Assembly (NCBI GenBank): GCA_964615765.1 | Contig: CAZTQN010000008.1 | Location: 62,001-126,000 of the forward strand | Direction of reading: 5' to 3' | Origin: CAZTQN01 sp964615765 | GTDB lineage: Bacteria; Planctomycetota; Phycisphaerae; Phycisphaerales; UBA1924 | Length of the DNA stretch: 64,000 bases | Shown: positions 50,444-59,049 of the stretch, in pieces | Layout: every line of letters starts with the position of its first letter | Position numbering within the stretch: position 1 is the stretch's first letter | Notes under the pieces: generated by a model | The model's input: the letters and a program-made list of their open reading frames with translations, nothing else | The model's database searches: none | What the model was told of the DNA's origin: nothing | Program-made: the position numbers and the translations under genes

Positions 50444-52720
50444 CTACACCGCCACCTTCCGGTTGTACACCCACCATTCCAGCATCACCACGCCGAGCGC
50501 CGCCAAAATCGCGTACGGCCACAGACGGCGTGTCAGCAGGCCCGTGCGATCCTTCTCCGCGTCCACCACTTCGCGCGCCATCGCCAGGCTCGGGCGCGTG
50601 CCCAGGTCGCTCTCCGCCGGGTCGACCAGGTTCACGGTGATCGGCCGCACCGGCGCGCCGTTGACCAGCACGTCCGTGCTGCCGGCCGGGCCGTCCCACG
50701 CCAGCGTGTACACGCCCGTCCGTTCGAGCGGGCCGTACGAGACCGTGCCGTCCGGGGCGGCGTCGATGGTCTTGCGATCGCCGCTGGGCGTGCGCATCGT
50801 GACGCTCGACACGCCGCCGGGCAGGCGCGTCACCAGCGTGTCGCCCGGTCGCAGCGTCTGCCCGGCCGTCGCGCCCTGCGTCTGGCTCAGGTGCATGATT
50901 GCGTCGGCCATGAACGCGACGAAACCGACGTCGAACGGCCAGTCGCCCGCGCCGGGGTCGAACGTCACCACCAGCGCCGTCGCCGCCGGGTCGGTCACTT
51001 CCAGAATCGCCGGCCCCTGCTTCACCCGCGCGAGCACGCGCACCGGGTCGCCGTCGCGCACGGTCACTTTCCGCGCCTCGGCGATGTTGATCTTGTCCAG
51101 GTTGCTGAACTTCAGGGCCGGGTGATCGCGCACGTAGTCGACGATCACGTCCGCCTCGCCCGCGCCACCATCCACCGCGCCCAGCGGCGGCGGCGGCACC
51201 ACGCCCAGCACCAGCGAACGCCCGAGCGGCAAGCCCGTGCCACGCGTCGGCGCTGCCGTGGGAACCGTCGGCGGCGGCCCGCCCGCGCCGCCCGCATCGC
51301 CCGAGCCCGCCGCATTGCTCGTCGCGCCCGCCGCGGCGGCGCTCGCCGAGCCCGCCGCCCCCTTCACCTGCGGCAGCACGCGATCAAGCACGAACACGTC
51401 GTACTCGCCGACCTGGTCCTTATCCAAACGCTCCTGAAACGCCGCCGGCGTGAGCACGTCGAACTTCGACAGGTTCAGCCCCGAGAGTGCGTCCTGGATG
51501 AAGAAGTACTTCCCATCGGTGACGAGCGCGACCGACAGCCGCTTCGCCGGCGGGATCGCCGCGTACGCCGTGTTGTCCGCCGCGAGCGCGTCGTCATCGC
51601 CGGGCAAGATGCGCACCGTCGCGAGCCCGCCCTCCGGCCGATCGAGCGGGAACACAAATCCGCCGACGCCCGGCTTGACGTCCGTCTTCGCCGTTGCCTC
51701 TTCGCCCTCGGCGCCGGCGTCGACGCCCGTCGGCGCGGTCGCCGCGGCGATCGACACGCCGCGCAGGTTCGCGAGCTGCCCGTCGATGTTCAGTTCCAGG
51801 TCCACCGAGCGCGGCTTGGTGTCCGTGCTCTGCAAGCCGACGAACACGTTCACGCGCCCCGGGTTATCAAAGCTCCGCTCGGCCCGCACGCCCGTGATCG
51901 CGATGTTCACCGCGTCCTTCGAGCCGATCGCGTGATACTTCACCCGGTCCTCCGGGCGCGTCTGCACGCGGTCGGCGTCGGGCAGGCGACCGTCGGAATA
52001 GATGTGAATCGTCGCTTCCGGCCCGCTCGGAATGAAGCCGCGCGGGCGGTCGCCCTTCACGCCCTCCTGCACCTGGTCCTCGAACTTCTTGGTGCCGGTG
52101 TACGCCTTGGCCAGCTCGTACGCGCCGGTCAGTTCCGTCGGCGCGTCGCTCGGCTCGATGGCGCGGATCGCCTCGCGAAGGAGCGACTTGCTCGACGTGA
52201 AGCTCTGCACCACCGCCGCGTTGGAGTCGAAGGCGATGATCATCGCCTCCTCAGCGCGGCTGTCGATGCTGAGCACGCCCGGCTCGCGCAGCGCATCGAC
52301 AAACTCGATCGCCTGCTTCTTGGCGGCTTCGAGACGCGTGAGGCGCCCGGCTTCTCCCGGCGCGGCGGCCGTCGCCGCGGCCCCGGCCGGGTCCGCCGCA
52401 CCGTCCGAGGCGGACATGCTGGCGGAGCGATCGATCATGATGATGTGCCGGTCCGTCGTCTGCCCGCGCGACGACATCTCCGGCGAAGCCAGCGCGAACA
52501 ACGCCGCGGCGAGCACGATCAACTGCAGGATCAGCAGGATGTTGTTGCGCAGCTTCTGAAACGGCGCGTTGGCCTGCAAGTCCTGGATCGCCTTCTTCCA
52601 GAGCAGCGTCGACGAGACTTCCACGTCCCTCCGGCGCAGTTTCAAGAAGTACAAGATGATCAACGCCGGCACCACCACAGCACCCACCACCGCGGCGATC
52701 GGCCAGGTCGGGAACGTCAT
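50444..52720 (-). CDS. BatA-like membrane protein with vWA domain
   Basis: 758 residues. The N-terminus is the BatA/aerotolerance-type membrane domain: helix AAVVGAVVVPALIILYFL, then LKLRRRDVEVSSTLLWKKAI, and a second helix (LLILQLIVLAAALFALAS). A von Willebrand factor A domain follows with a MIDAS-like MIDRSASMSAS (D-x-S-x-S) and IHIYSDGRLPDAD. A long periplasmic part includes an Ala/Gly/Pro-rich linker near 475-520. The C-terminal membrane helix (LWPYAILAALGVVMLEWWVY) ends the protein. It works with MoxR and DUF58 proteins in the cluster. The ATG overlaps the GxxExxY stop as ATGA (52717-52720). Confidence 0.9.
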   Translation of the reverse strand: MTFPTWPIAAVVGAVVVPALIILYFLKLRRRDVEVSSTLLWKKAIQDLQANAPFQKLRNNILLILQLIVLAAALFALASPEMSSRGQTTDRHIIMIDRSASMSASDGAADPAGAAATAAAPGEAGRLTRLEAAKKQAIEFVDALREPGVLSIDSRAEEAMIIAFDSNAAVVQSFTSSKSLLREAIRAIEPSDAPTELTGAYELAKAYTGTKKFEDQVQEGVKGDRPRGFIPSGPEATIHIYSDGRLPDADRVQTRPEDRVKYHAIGSKDAVNIAITGVRAERSFDNPGRVNVFVGLQSTDTKPRSVDLELNIDGQLANLRGVSIAAATAPTGVDAGAEGEEATAKTDVKPGVGGFVFPLDRPEGGLATVRILPGDDDALAADNTAYAAIPPAKRLSVALVTDGKYFFIQDALSGLNLSKFDVLTPAAFQERLDKDQVGEYDVFVLDRVLPQVKGAAGSASAAAAGATSNAAGSGDAGGAGGPPPTVPTAAPTRGTGLPLGRSLVLGVVPPPPLGAVDGGAGEADVIVDYVRDHPALKFSNLDKINIAEARKVTVRDGDPVRVLARVKQGPAILEVTDPAATALVVTFDPGAGDWPFDVGFVAFMADAIMHLSQTQGATAGQTLRPGDTLVTRLPGGVSSVTMRTPSGDRKTIDAAPDGTVSYGPLERTGVYTLAWDGPAGSTDVLVNGAPVRPITVNLVDPAESDLGTRPSLAMAREVVDAEKDRTGLLTRRLWPYAILAALGVVMLEWWVYNRKVAV

Positions 52721-53286
52721 GACGTCTTCTCCGGCAAGGCATTTAACTCAGACGTCTCGGAGAACGCAGGGGTACTCGGAGAAGCGACCGGCAAAGTGTG
52801 CATCCTTGAGCAGCGGTCGTTGATGCGCCGCGAGACACCATCGATCACCCGCTCGTGCGCGAAGTTGATCAAGAGGCCCAGAGGCATGTCCAGGGCCCGG
52901 AGGTACGACATCAACTGCGCCAGATGCACCGGGAGCACGTTGTCGATGACCTTCAGTTCGACCACCACGAGCGACTCGACGATCAGATCTGCCCGAAGAT
53001 CGCCGATCGACTCGCCCTTGTAATCCATCCGCACCGCCTGCTGCCGCACGCACACGAGCCCGCGCCGGCGCAGCTCAATCGCCATTGCCTGCTCGTACAG
53101 GCTCTCCAGCAACCCCGGGCCGAGGTGTCGATGCACCTCGATCGCCGCACCGATGACGTTCTCCGTCAACCGGTTCCATTCCGGCGGCACGGCCCGTCGG
53201 ACCGCGCGCGCCCTTCGCGCAACACTCCCCACGCCTTCTCCGAGGTTCCTCCCACTCTCCGAGCCCTCCGAGTTGAAATGGTTCAT
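52717..53286 (-). CDS. GxxExxY family protein (1)
   Basis: 189 residues. The core matches the GxxExxY family: NVIGAAIEVHRHLGPGLLE, SLYEQAMAIELRRRGL, VVELKVIDNVLPVHLAQLMSYL and LGLLINFAHERVIDGVSRR. The motif GxxExxY is GLLESLY. ADLIVES followed by VVVELK gives D...ExK spacing reminiscent of PD-(D/E)XK nucleases; this is inference. The N-terminal and C-terminal tails, absent in typical members, are encoded by an inverted repeat. Both ends are ATGA-coupled to DUF58 (53283-53286) and to BatA (52717-52720), so the gene sits exactly at their junction. Function is unknown in the family. Confidence 0.9.
   Translation of the reverse strand: MNHFNSEGSESGRNLGEGVGSVARRARAVRRAVPPEWNRLTENVIGAAIEVHRHLGPGLLESLYEQAMAIELRRRGLVCVRQQAVRMDYKGESIGDLRADLIVESLVVVELKVIDNVLPVHLAQLMSYLRALDMPLGLLINFAHERVIDGVSRRINDRCSRMHTLPVASPSTPAFSETSELNALPEKTS
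52740..53280. mobile_element. Putative inverted-repeat-bounded GxxExxY cassette (1)
   Basis: Left arm 52740-52784 and right arm 53235-53280 are imperfect inverted repeats: about 34 of 45 positions match with one gap by hand alignment. Blocks common to both arms are CATTT, AACTC, CTCGGAGA and CTCGGAGAAG. The arms lie inside the GxxExxY reading frame and encode its tails. The unit stands between DUF58 and BatA-like genes that are normally adjacent in this type of cluster. No transposase is encoded. Confidence 0.5.
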
Positions 53287-54248
53287 CGCAGCAACCCCCT
53301 CCGCCGGAGGTATTCCAGCACGAACTGGTCGACCGCCGTGTCGCTTTTGACGGTCATGTGCACGATGTCGCGCTGCGCGCAGAACTCGTGCAGGCGGTTG
53401 GAGTACGCCGTGAAGATCTGCTTGTACTTCTTCAGCAGCGGCGCCGTGATCGTCACCTCGGCGGTGTCGCCGTCTTCGAGATCCTTGAGGCGGAGGTCGC
53501 CGCCGAGCGTCGGCTCAACCTCCTGCGGCGAGACGATCTGCAGCGCGAACAGGTCGTACCCGTGCCCCTTGAGCAGGCGCAGGCCGGTCTCGTAGCCCTC
53601 TTTCACGAAGAAGTCCGACAGTACGACCATGACGCCGCGGCCGCGCCGGGTGATCGCGATCCGCTTGCACGCGTCGGTGAACTTCGTGCCGCCCGAGGGT
53701 TCGAGCGTGCACAGGTACGCGGCGAGATCCTGCAAGCGCCGCTTGCCGCGCATGTCGCGCATCGACGACACCAGGCCCTGCGTCGGCTCATTCGCGCCGT
53801 CCGCGCCGTCAACGGTCATCGGGGCCCGCTCGCCGATGGCGCTGATCGCGACGCGGTTGAGATTGACCAGCCCGATGTACGCGAGGCTCGCTGCCAGGCG
53901 CTGCGCGAACAGAAACTTGTGCGGCTCGCCCGCGTCCATCGACAGCGAGCAGTCGATCACGATGTGCAGCGAGAGGTCTTCTTCCTCGAGAAAGAGCTTG
54001 AGAAACAGGCGATCGAGCCGCCCGAAGATGTTCCAGTCGATGTGGCGCAGGTCGTCGCCGACGACGTAGGGGCGGTGGTCGGCGAACTCTACGCTTTCCC
54101 CCCGCCGCTTCGACCGCCGCTCGCCCTTGAGTTTGCCGCTGAAGACCTTGCGCGAGGTGATATCGAGCTGCCCAAGGCGCGACGCGAGCTCGGGCGTGAG
54201 CAGGTCGTCGATGGACTTGGGGCGGGTTGGGTTGGTCGTTCGGAGCAT
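53283..54248 (-). CDS. DUF58 domain protein (MoxR-associated)
   Basis: 321 residues. The DUF58 signature is clear: SGKLKGERRSKRRGESVEFA, HRPYVVGDDLRHIDWNIFGR and LDRLFLKLFLEEEDLSLHIV. A vWA-like fold follows with IDCSLSMDAGEPHKF (D-x-S-x-S MIDAS) and RGVMVVLSDFFVKEGYE. DUF58 proteins act with MoxR ATPases and BatA-type membrane proteins in cofactor insertion or stress functions. The stop overlaps the start of the GxxExxY gene (1). Confidence 0.93.
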   Translation of the reverse strand: MLRTTNPTRPKSIDDLLTPELASRLGQLDITSRKVFSGKLKGERRSKRRGESVEFADHRPYVVGDDLRHIDWNIFGRLDRLFLKLFLEEEDLSLHIVIDCSLSMDAGEPHKFLFAQRLAASLAYIGLVNLNRVAISAIGERAPMTVDGADGANEPTQGLVSSMRDMRGKRRLQDLAAYLCTLEPSGGTKFTDACKRIAITRRGRGVMVVLSDFFVKEGYETGLRLLKGHGYDLFALQIVSPQEVEPTLGGDLRLKDLEDGDTAEVTITAPLLKKYKQIFTAYSNRLHEFCAQRDIVHMTVKSDTAVDQFVLEYLRRRGLLR

Positions 54249-54258
54249 GGGTGGAGTC

Positions 54259-54786
54259 GTCCACAGAGATCACGAAGGGTGCACAGAGACCTCGGAGCGG
54301 AAGCCCGATCGAACGACCTGCACCCCGGGAGACACCGCCGCGGGGTGGTTGATCTTGCGGTGAATGCCGTCGCGGAGCATCGGTTTGGCGAAGTTGAGGA
54401 TGAGACCGAGGGGCATTCCCGTGAAGCGCAGGTAGCCGAGCAGCTGCGCGAAGTGCTCGTCCGCGACTTCCCGGACCGACTTCAGTTCCAGGATGATCTG
54501 GCGTTCGACGACCAGATCGATGACCTGCGGCGGCAGCTCCACGCCGTGGTACGACGCGACAAACGGGACCTGATGCTCGACCGTACACCCGCGCGTGCGC
54601 AGTTCGTGCACAAGGGCCACCTCGTACAGGCGCTCGCGCAGTCCGGCGCCGAGTGCGGTGTGCACGGTCATCGCCGCTCCGATGACCTGATGCGACAACT
54701 CGTTGAGTCTCGGAGGCAGTTCCTGCATCGCCCCGTTCATGCCCAACCTCCGCGACCTCTGTGCGGCCTCAGTGATCTCTGTGGAC
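54259..54786. mobile_element. Putative inverted-repeat-bounded GxxExxY cassette (2)
   Basis: Left arm 54259-54295 and right arm 54750-54786 are 37 bases each, inverted, with about 30 of 37 matching and no gap by hand alignment. Both begin (outer to inner) GTCCACAGAGATCAC and share GCACAGAG. The left arm overlaps the last codons of the GxxExxY gene; the right arm overlaps the region just before its ATG. The arm sequence differs from that of cassette (1). The unit lies between MoxR and DUF58. Confidence 0.5.
54270..54740 (-). CDS. GxxExxY family protein (2)
   Basis: 156 residues from the ATG at 54740 with GGAGG six bases upstream (a TTG at 54746 has no room for the site). It has SHQVIGAAMTVHTALGAGLR, ERLYEVALVHELRTRG, IDLVVERQIILELKSV, HFAQLLGYLRFTGMPLGLIL and NFAKPMLRDGIHR, all standard family segments. 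The motif reads GLRERLY. It is clearly homologous to GxxExxY (1) but divergent, so not a recent duplicate. The last ten residues (FRSEVSVHPS) are encoded by an inverted repeat arm. Confidence 0.9.
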   Translation of the reverse strand: MNGAMQELPPRLNELSHQVIGAAMTVHTALGAGLRERLYEVALVHELRTRGCTVEHQVPFVASYHGVELPPQVIDLVVERQIILELKSVREVADEHFAQLLGYLRFTGMPLGLILNFAKPMLRDGIHRKINHPAAVSPGVQVVRSGFRSEVSVHPS

Positions 54787-54804
54787 GGCTTGTTCCCCGG
54801 TCGT

Positions 54805-55839
<1,035 letters not shown>

Positions 55840-55899
55840 TGCGGCACACTCCTCAATCTGCCCCGACCCTTGGGCGGGCGGGTTGGTGTCGATTCTCGG

Positions 55900-58800
55900 T
55901 TACTGCTGCGCGTCGTCGATCTTGTCCTGGGCCCGCTGCTTCGCCTTGCGCAGGCGCGACAGCCCGGCCTCGTCGGTGGTGGATTGCTCGCCCGCCGCGT
56001 TGGCGTCGCCCGGGCGGACCTCGCGGATCGGCGCCGGCGCGGCAGACAGGTCGGCGGCCCCTTCAAGGCGGCGGGCCTTCTTGAGCTCGGCCTCGCCGAC
56101 TTCGAACTTGGTGGCGGCGGTCTGGCGATCGGTCGCGGCGGCCCCGCCGCGCTGGCCTTCGCGGGCCCCGCCCGGCGCCGGCGTGCCCAGCCCGCGCTGG
56201 GCCCGCTGGCGAACGTCCTTGAGCGAGCCCAGCGACTCGCTGCCCTTGCTCACGCTCTTCTGCGCGCCGCGCCGGAGGAGGCTGGCGATCAGCGCCGGGT
56301 CGAACCGCACGCGCCGCACCGCGACGTCCAGCAGGAAAATGCCCAGCGCTAGCACCGCCATCTGGATCCAGATCGGGCGCAGGCTCACGGGCATCTCCAG
56401 CCCGGCCCGGGCCCACAGGTCCGCATGCGTCGGGTCGGGGCTCACCACGCGCCCGCCGGTGCGCTCGGCGACCAGCCGCAGCAGCGCGGCGTTGTCCTGC
56501 AGCGTGCGGTACTCGTCGGCGTACGGGCGCGTGACGGCGGCCTGCACGCTCCCCTCCTTGCTCTCGCCCGCGGCCCCGGGCACGATGTAGCGCATGCTCG
56601 CGACATACGCGCCGCTCTGCGCTGAGTCGAAAGTGCCTTCGTATTTGCCGGGGCCGACCTGGCGGAGGCTGAAGCGCTGCGAATCGCCCGTGGGCGCGAC
56701 GACGCGGGCGTCGAAGTTCATGAAGTTGAGGCGGTCGCCCTGCTGGTCGAGCGCGTCGACGATGACGCGGGTCTGGTCGCCGAGGTCTTCGGTGGTGACG
56801 CGGATGTCCGCCGACCCGCTCGGGCGCATGGCCCAGCGGACGTGTTGTTCCCAGAAGGCGCGGAACTTGCCCCATGAGGGCCAGGCCTTGGTCCAGCGGA
56901 CGGAGGTATCGCTGGTGAACGCGACGGACTTGCCCAGGCCGTACTGCCAGTGGGCGAGGATGGGGTCGTTCTCCTTGCCGCGGAGCGTGACGATGCTGAG
57001 GCCCTCGCGTTCGGCGCCGACGATGTAGCCGGTGAGGGGCGGGAAGCCGCCGGAGGCGAGCCCGCGCATGGGCTCGCTGACGGCGTTGACGACGGTGGGC
57101 GCGAAGGGCTCGCCCTCCCAGATGAGCGAGCGCTTCACGGTCTGGGCTTCTTTGATGAAGATGCTGGGGAGTTTGGCGAACTCGCCCTCGTCGATGACGG
57201 GGTAGAAGTTGCCCTTGGTCTCGCGGGCGATGGTGCGCATCTGGTCCCAGTCCCACCCGCCGCCGGCGTTGCGGTTGTGCGGATAGACCAGGACGGTGGA
57301 GATGCTGATACGCGCCGCGCGGCACTTGGCGAGCAGGCTCCGGTCGTTGAGCATGGCGTCGCCGTCGGAGATGATGATCATGTGCCGCGCGCCGGCGTCG
57401 GAGGTGGACAGCGCGTCGTACGCCTTGCCGATGAGGTTGTCGAGCACCTTCATGTCGCCGAACGTGAGGCTGTTGATGGCCCGGGTGATGGCGTTGCGGT
57501 TGCCGACGGGGCTGAGCGGATATACCCACCAGTCGCCCTTGGCGAAGGAGTACTCGAGGATGCCGGCCAGGTCGAGGCGGGAGAGGTTGTTGACGGCGGC
57601 CTGTGCGACGCGCTGGCCCCAGTAGTTGCCCTGCGGCATCTCGCACGAGTGCATGACCAGCACCAGCGCGCCGCGGGGCATCTGACGCTTCTGCGGCGGG
57701 TCGAGCTTGATGGGCAGCGCGTCGGCGAGCGGCGAGCCGATCCAGCCGCCGGCGCCGAAGGACTCGGGCCCGCCGACCATCATCAGCCCGCCGCCCAGGT
57801 CGTGAACGTACGAGCGGAGGTCGATCTGCTGGCGTTCGGTGAAGTACTGCGCGGGCGTGTTGGCGAGGACGACGGCGTCGTACGCGCCCCAGTCGACCAG
57901 CTGCGCCGGCAGGGCGGACGGGTCGGTGTACACCGCGTCGATGCGGGCCGCGGTGAGGACCTGCAGCACGGGCTGCACTTCATCGCGCGAGGGCGCGACG
58001 ACCAGCACGCGGCCTTCACTCTGCACGAAAGTGACGGCGAGCGAGCGGTTGTTCTGCGGGATGGCGTCGGCCGCGGGGTCGTCGGGCTCGAAGACGGCCT
58101 CGAAGCGCTGCGGGCCGGGGAGCGGGAGCGCAACGGGGACGGTGATGATGTTGGTGCCCTGCGTCAGCGACACGGGCATGGACATGGCGGTGTCGGTGCC
58201 GGAGAGGGCGATGTTGACGGGCTCGCCGTTCTTGCTGAGGCTCAGACGCCCGGTGGTGGGGCGGAGCGCGGTCATGACGACGCGCAGGTTGATGTTCTGG
58301 CCCATGCGGGCCGCGGACGGGGCGACGATGCGCTCGACCAGCACCTCGCGCTCGAACTTGTAGGTTTGCGGGAGGACATCGATCGGCACGCCGGCGGCCG
58401 CCGCGCTGGAGGCGGCGGTCAGCAGGTCGCCCGCGGTCTGGTTGCCGTCGGTGACGAGCAGGATGCGCTTGGCGGCGACGTTGCCGTCAGCGTCCTTGCC
58501 GGGGACGGCGAGCGCGAGCGTCACGGCGTCGGCGAGATTCGTGCCGTCGGTGTCGCCGGCGAACTGCGAGTCCGGCTCGTCGCGCGGGCGCGTGGAGAGC
58601 GACTGCGCGTACGCGCGGCGGGCGGTGGTGATGCGTGTGACGGTGTCGCCAGCGCGAGACTGGGCCGCCGCTTCGTCCAGGTACTGGCTCACCAACCCGT
58701 TGAGATCGACGGTGCGGCCGTCGGGCGCGACGATCGGACGACGGACCGAGTCGCTCTGGTCGACGACGACCGAGACGTTGACACCCTCGCCCTCGCGGCG

Positions 58801-59007
58801 CCAGTTCGGACGGGCGACCACGCTGGCCAGCAAGACAATGACCAAGAGGCGGACGATCAGCGCGGAGCGGCGCGACCATGTCCCCAGGCCGGCGAGCGAC
58901 GAACGCCCGAGCCAGATCGTCACCGCCCAGCAGATGGGGATCAGGAGCAGCCAGACCGGCTGATCGAACGCGAGCGGGCCGAGGTGGAAGGCGAGCGTGG
59001 TCGTCAC
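55900..59007 (-). CDS. Large membrane vWA/glutamine-amidotransferase-like protein
   Basis: 1,035 residues. N-terminal membrane helices (PVWLLLIPICWAVTIWLG, ALIVRLLVIVLLASVVA) precede a vWA region (VSVVVDQSDSV, ILLVTDGNQTAGDLL). The middle has a class I glutamine-amidotransferase-like fold without an evident catalytic Cys (VLVVAPSRDEVQPVL, GGGLMMVGGPESFGAGGW) and a second vWA-like domain (ALVLVMHSCEM, HMIIISDGDAMLND). A late membrane helix (IWIQMAVLALGIFLLDVAV) and a charged cytoplasmic tail rich in Ala, Gly and Arg end the protein. This architecture accompanies MoxR/DUF58/BatA in planctomycetes. The MoxR gene follows after 60 bases. Confidence 0.9.
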   Translation of the reverse strand: MTTTLAFHLGPLAFDQPVWLLLIPICWAVTIWLGRSSLAGLGTWSRRSALIVRLLVIVLLASVVARPNWRREGEGVNVSVVVDQSDSVRRPIVAPDGRTVDLNGLVSQYLDEAAAQSRAGDTVTRITTARRAYAQSLSTRPRDEPDSQFAGDTDGTNLADAVTLALAVPGKDADGNVAAKRILLVTDGNQTAGDLLTAASSAAAAGVPIDVLPQTYKFEREVLVERIVAPSAARMGQNINLRVVMTALRPTTGRLSLSKNGEPVNIALSGTDTAMSMPVSLTQGTNIITVPVALPLPGPQRFEAVFEPDDPAADAIPQNNRSLAVTFVQSEGRVLVVAPSRDEVQPVLQVLTAARIDAVYTDPSALPAQLVDWGAYDAVVLANTPAQYFTERQQIDLRSYVHDLGGGLMMVGGPESFGAGGWIGSPLADALPIKLDPPQKRQMPRGALVLVMHSCEMPQGNYWGQRVAQAAVNNLSRLDLAGILEYSFAKGDWWVYPLSPVGNRNAITRAINSLTFGDMKVLDNLIGKAYDALSTSDAGARHMIIISDGDAMLNDRSLLAKCRAARISISTVLVYPHNRNAGGGWDWDQMRTIARETKGNFYPVIDEGEFAKLPSIFIKEAQTVKRSLIWEGEPFAPTVVNAVSEPMRGLASGGFPPLTGYIVGAEREGLSIVTLRGKENDPILAHWQYGLGKSVAFTSDTSVRWTKAWPSWGKFRAFWEQHVRWAMRPSGSADIRVTTEDLGDQTRVIVDALDQQGDRLNFMNFDARVVAPTGDSQRFSLRQVGPGKYEGTFDSAQSGAYVASMRYIVPGAAGESKEGSVQAAVTRPYADEYRTLQDNAALLRLVAERTGGRVVSPDPTHADLWARAGLEMPVSLRPIWIQMAVLALGIFLLDVAVRRVRFDPALIASLLRRGAQKSVSKGSESLGSLKDVRQRAQRGLGTPAPGGAREGQRGGAAATDRQTAATKFEVGEAELKKARRLEGAADLSAAPAPIREVRPGDANAAGEQSTTDEAGLSRLRKAKQRAQDKIDDAQQ

Positions 59008-59049
59008 GCGCGGGCTCCCTCGCTGATTGCGGTGTTGGTGCGGACGGGG

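Noticed and set aside
50207..53023. Plus-strand open frame of 938 codons opposite BatA and GxxExxY
   Set aside because: Composition typical of an antisense frame, and it spans several coupled minus-strand genes.
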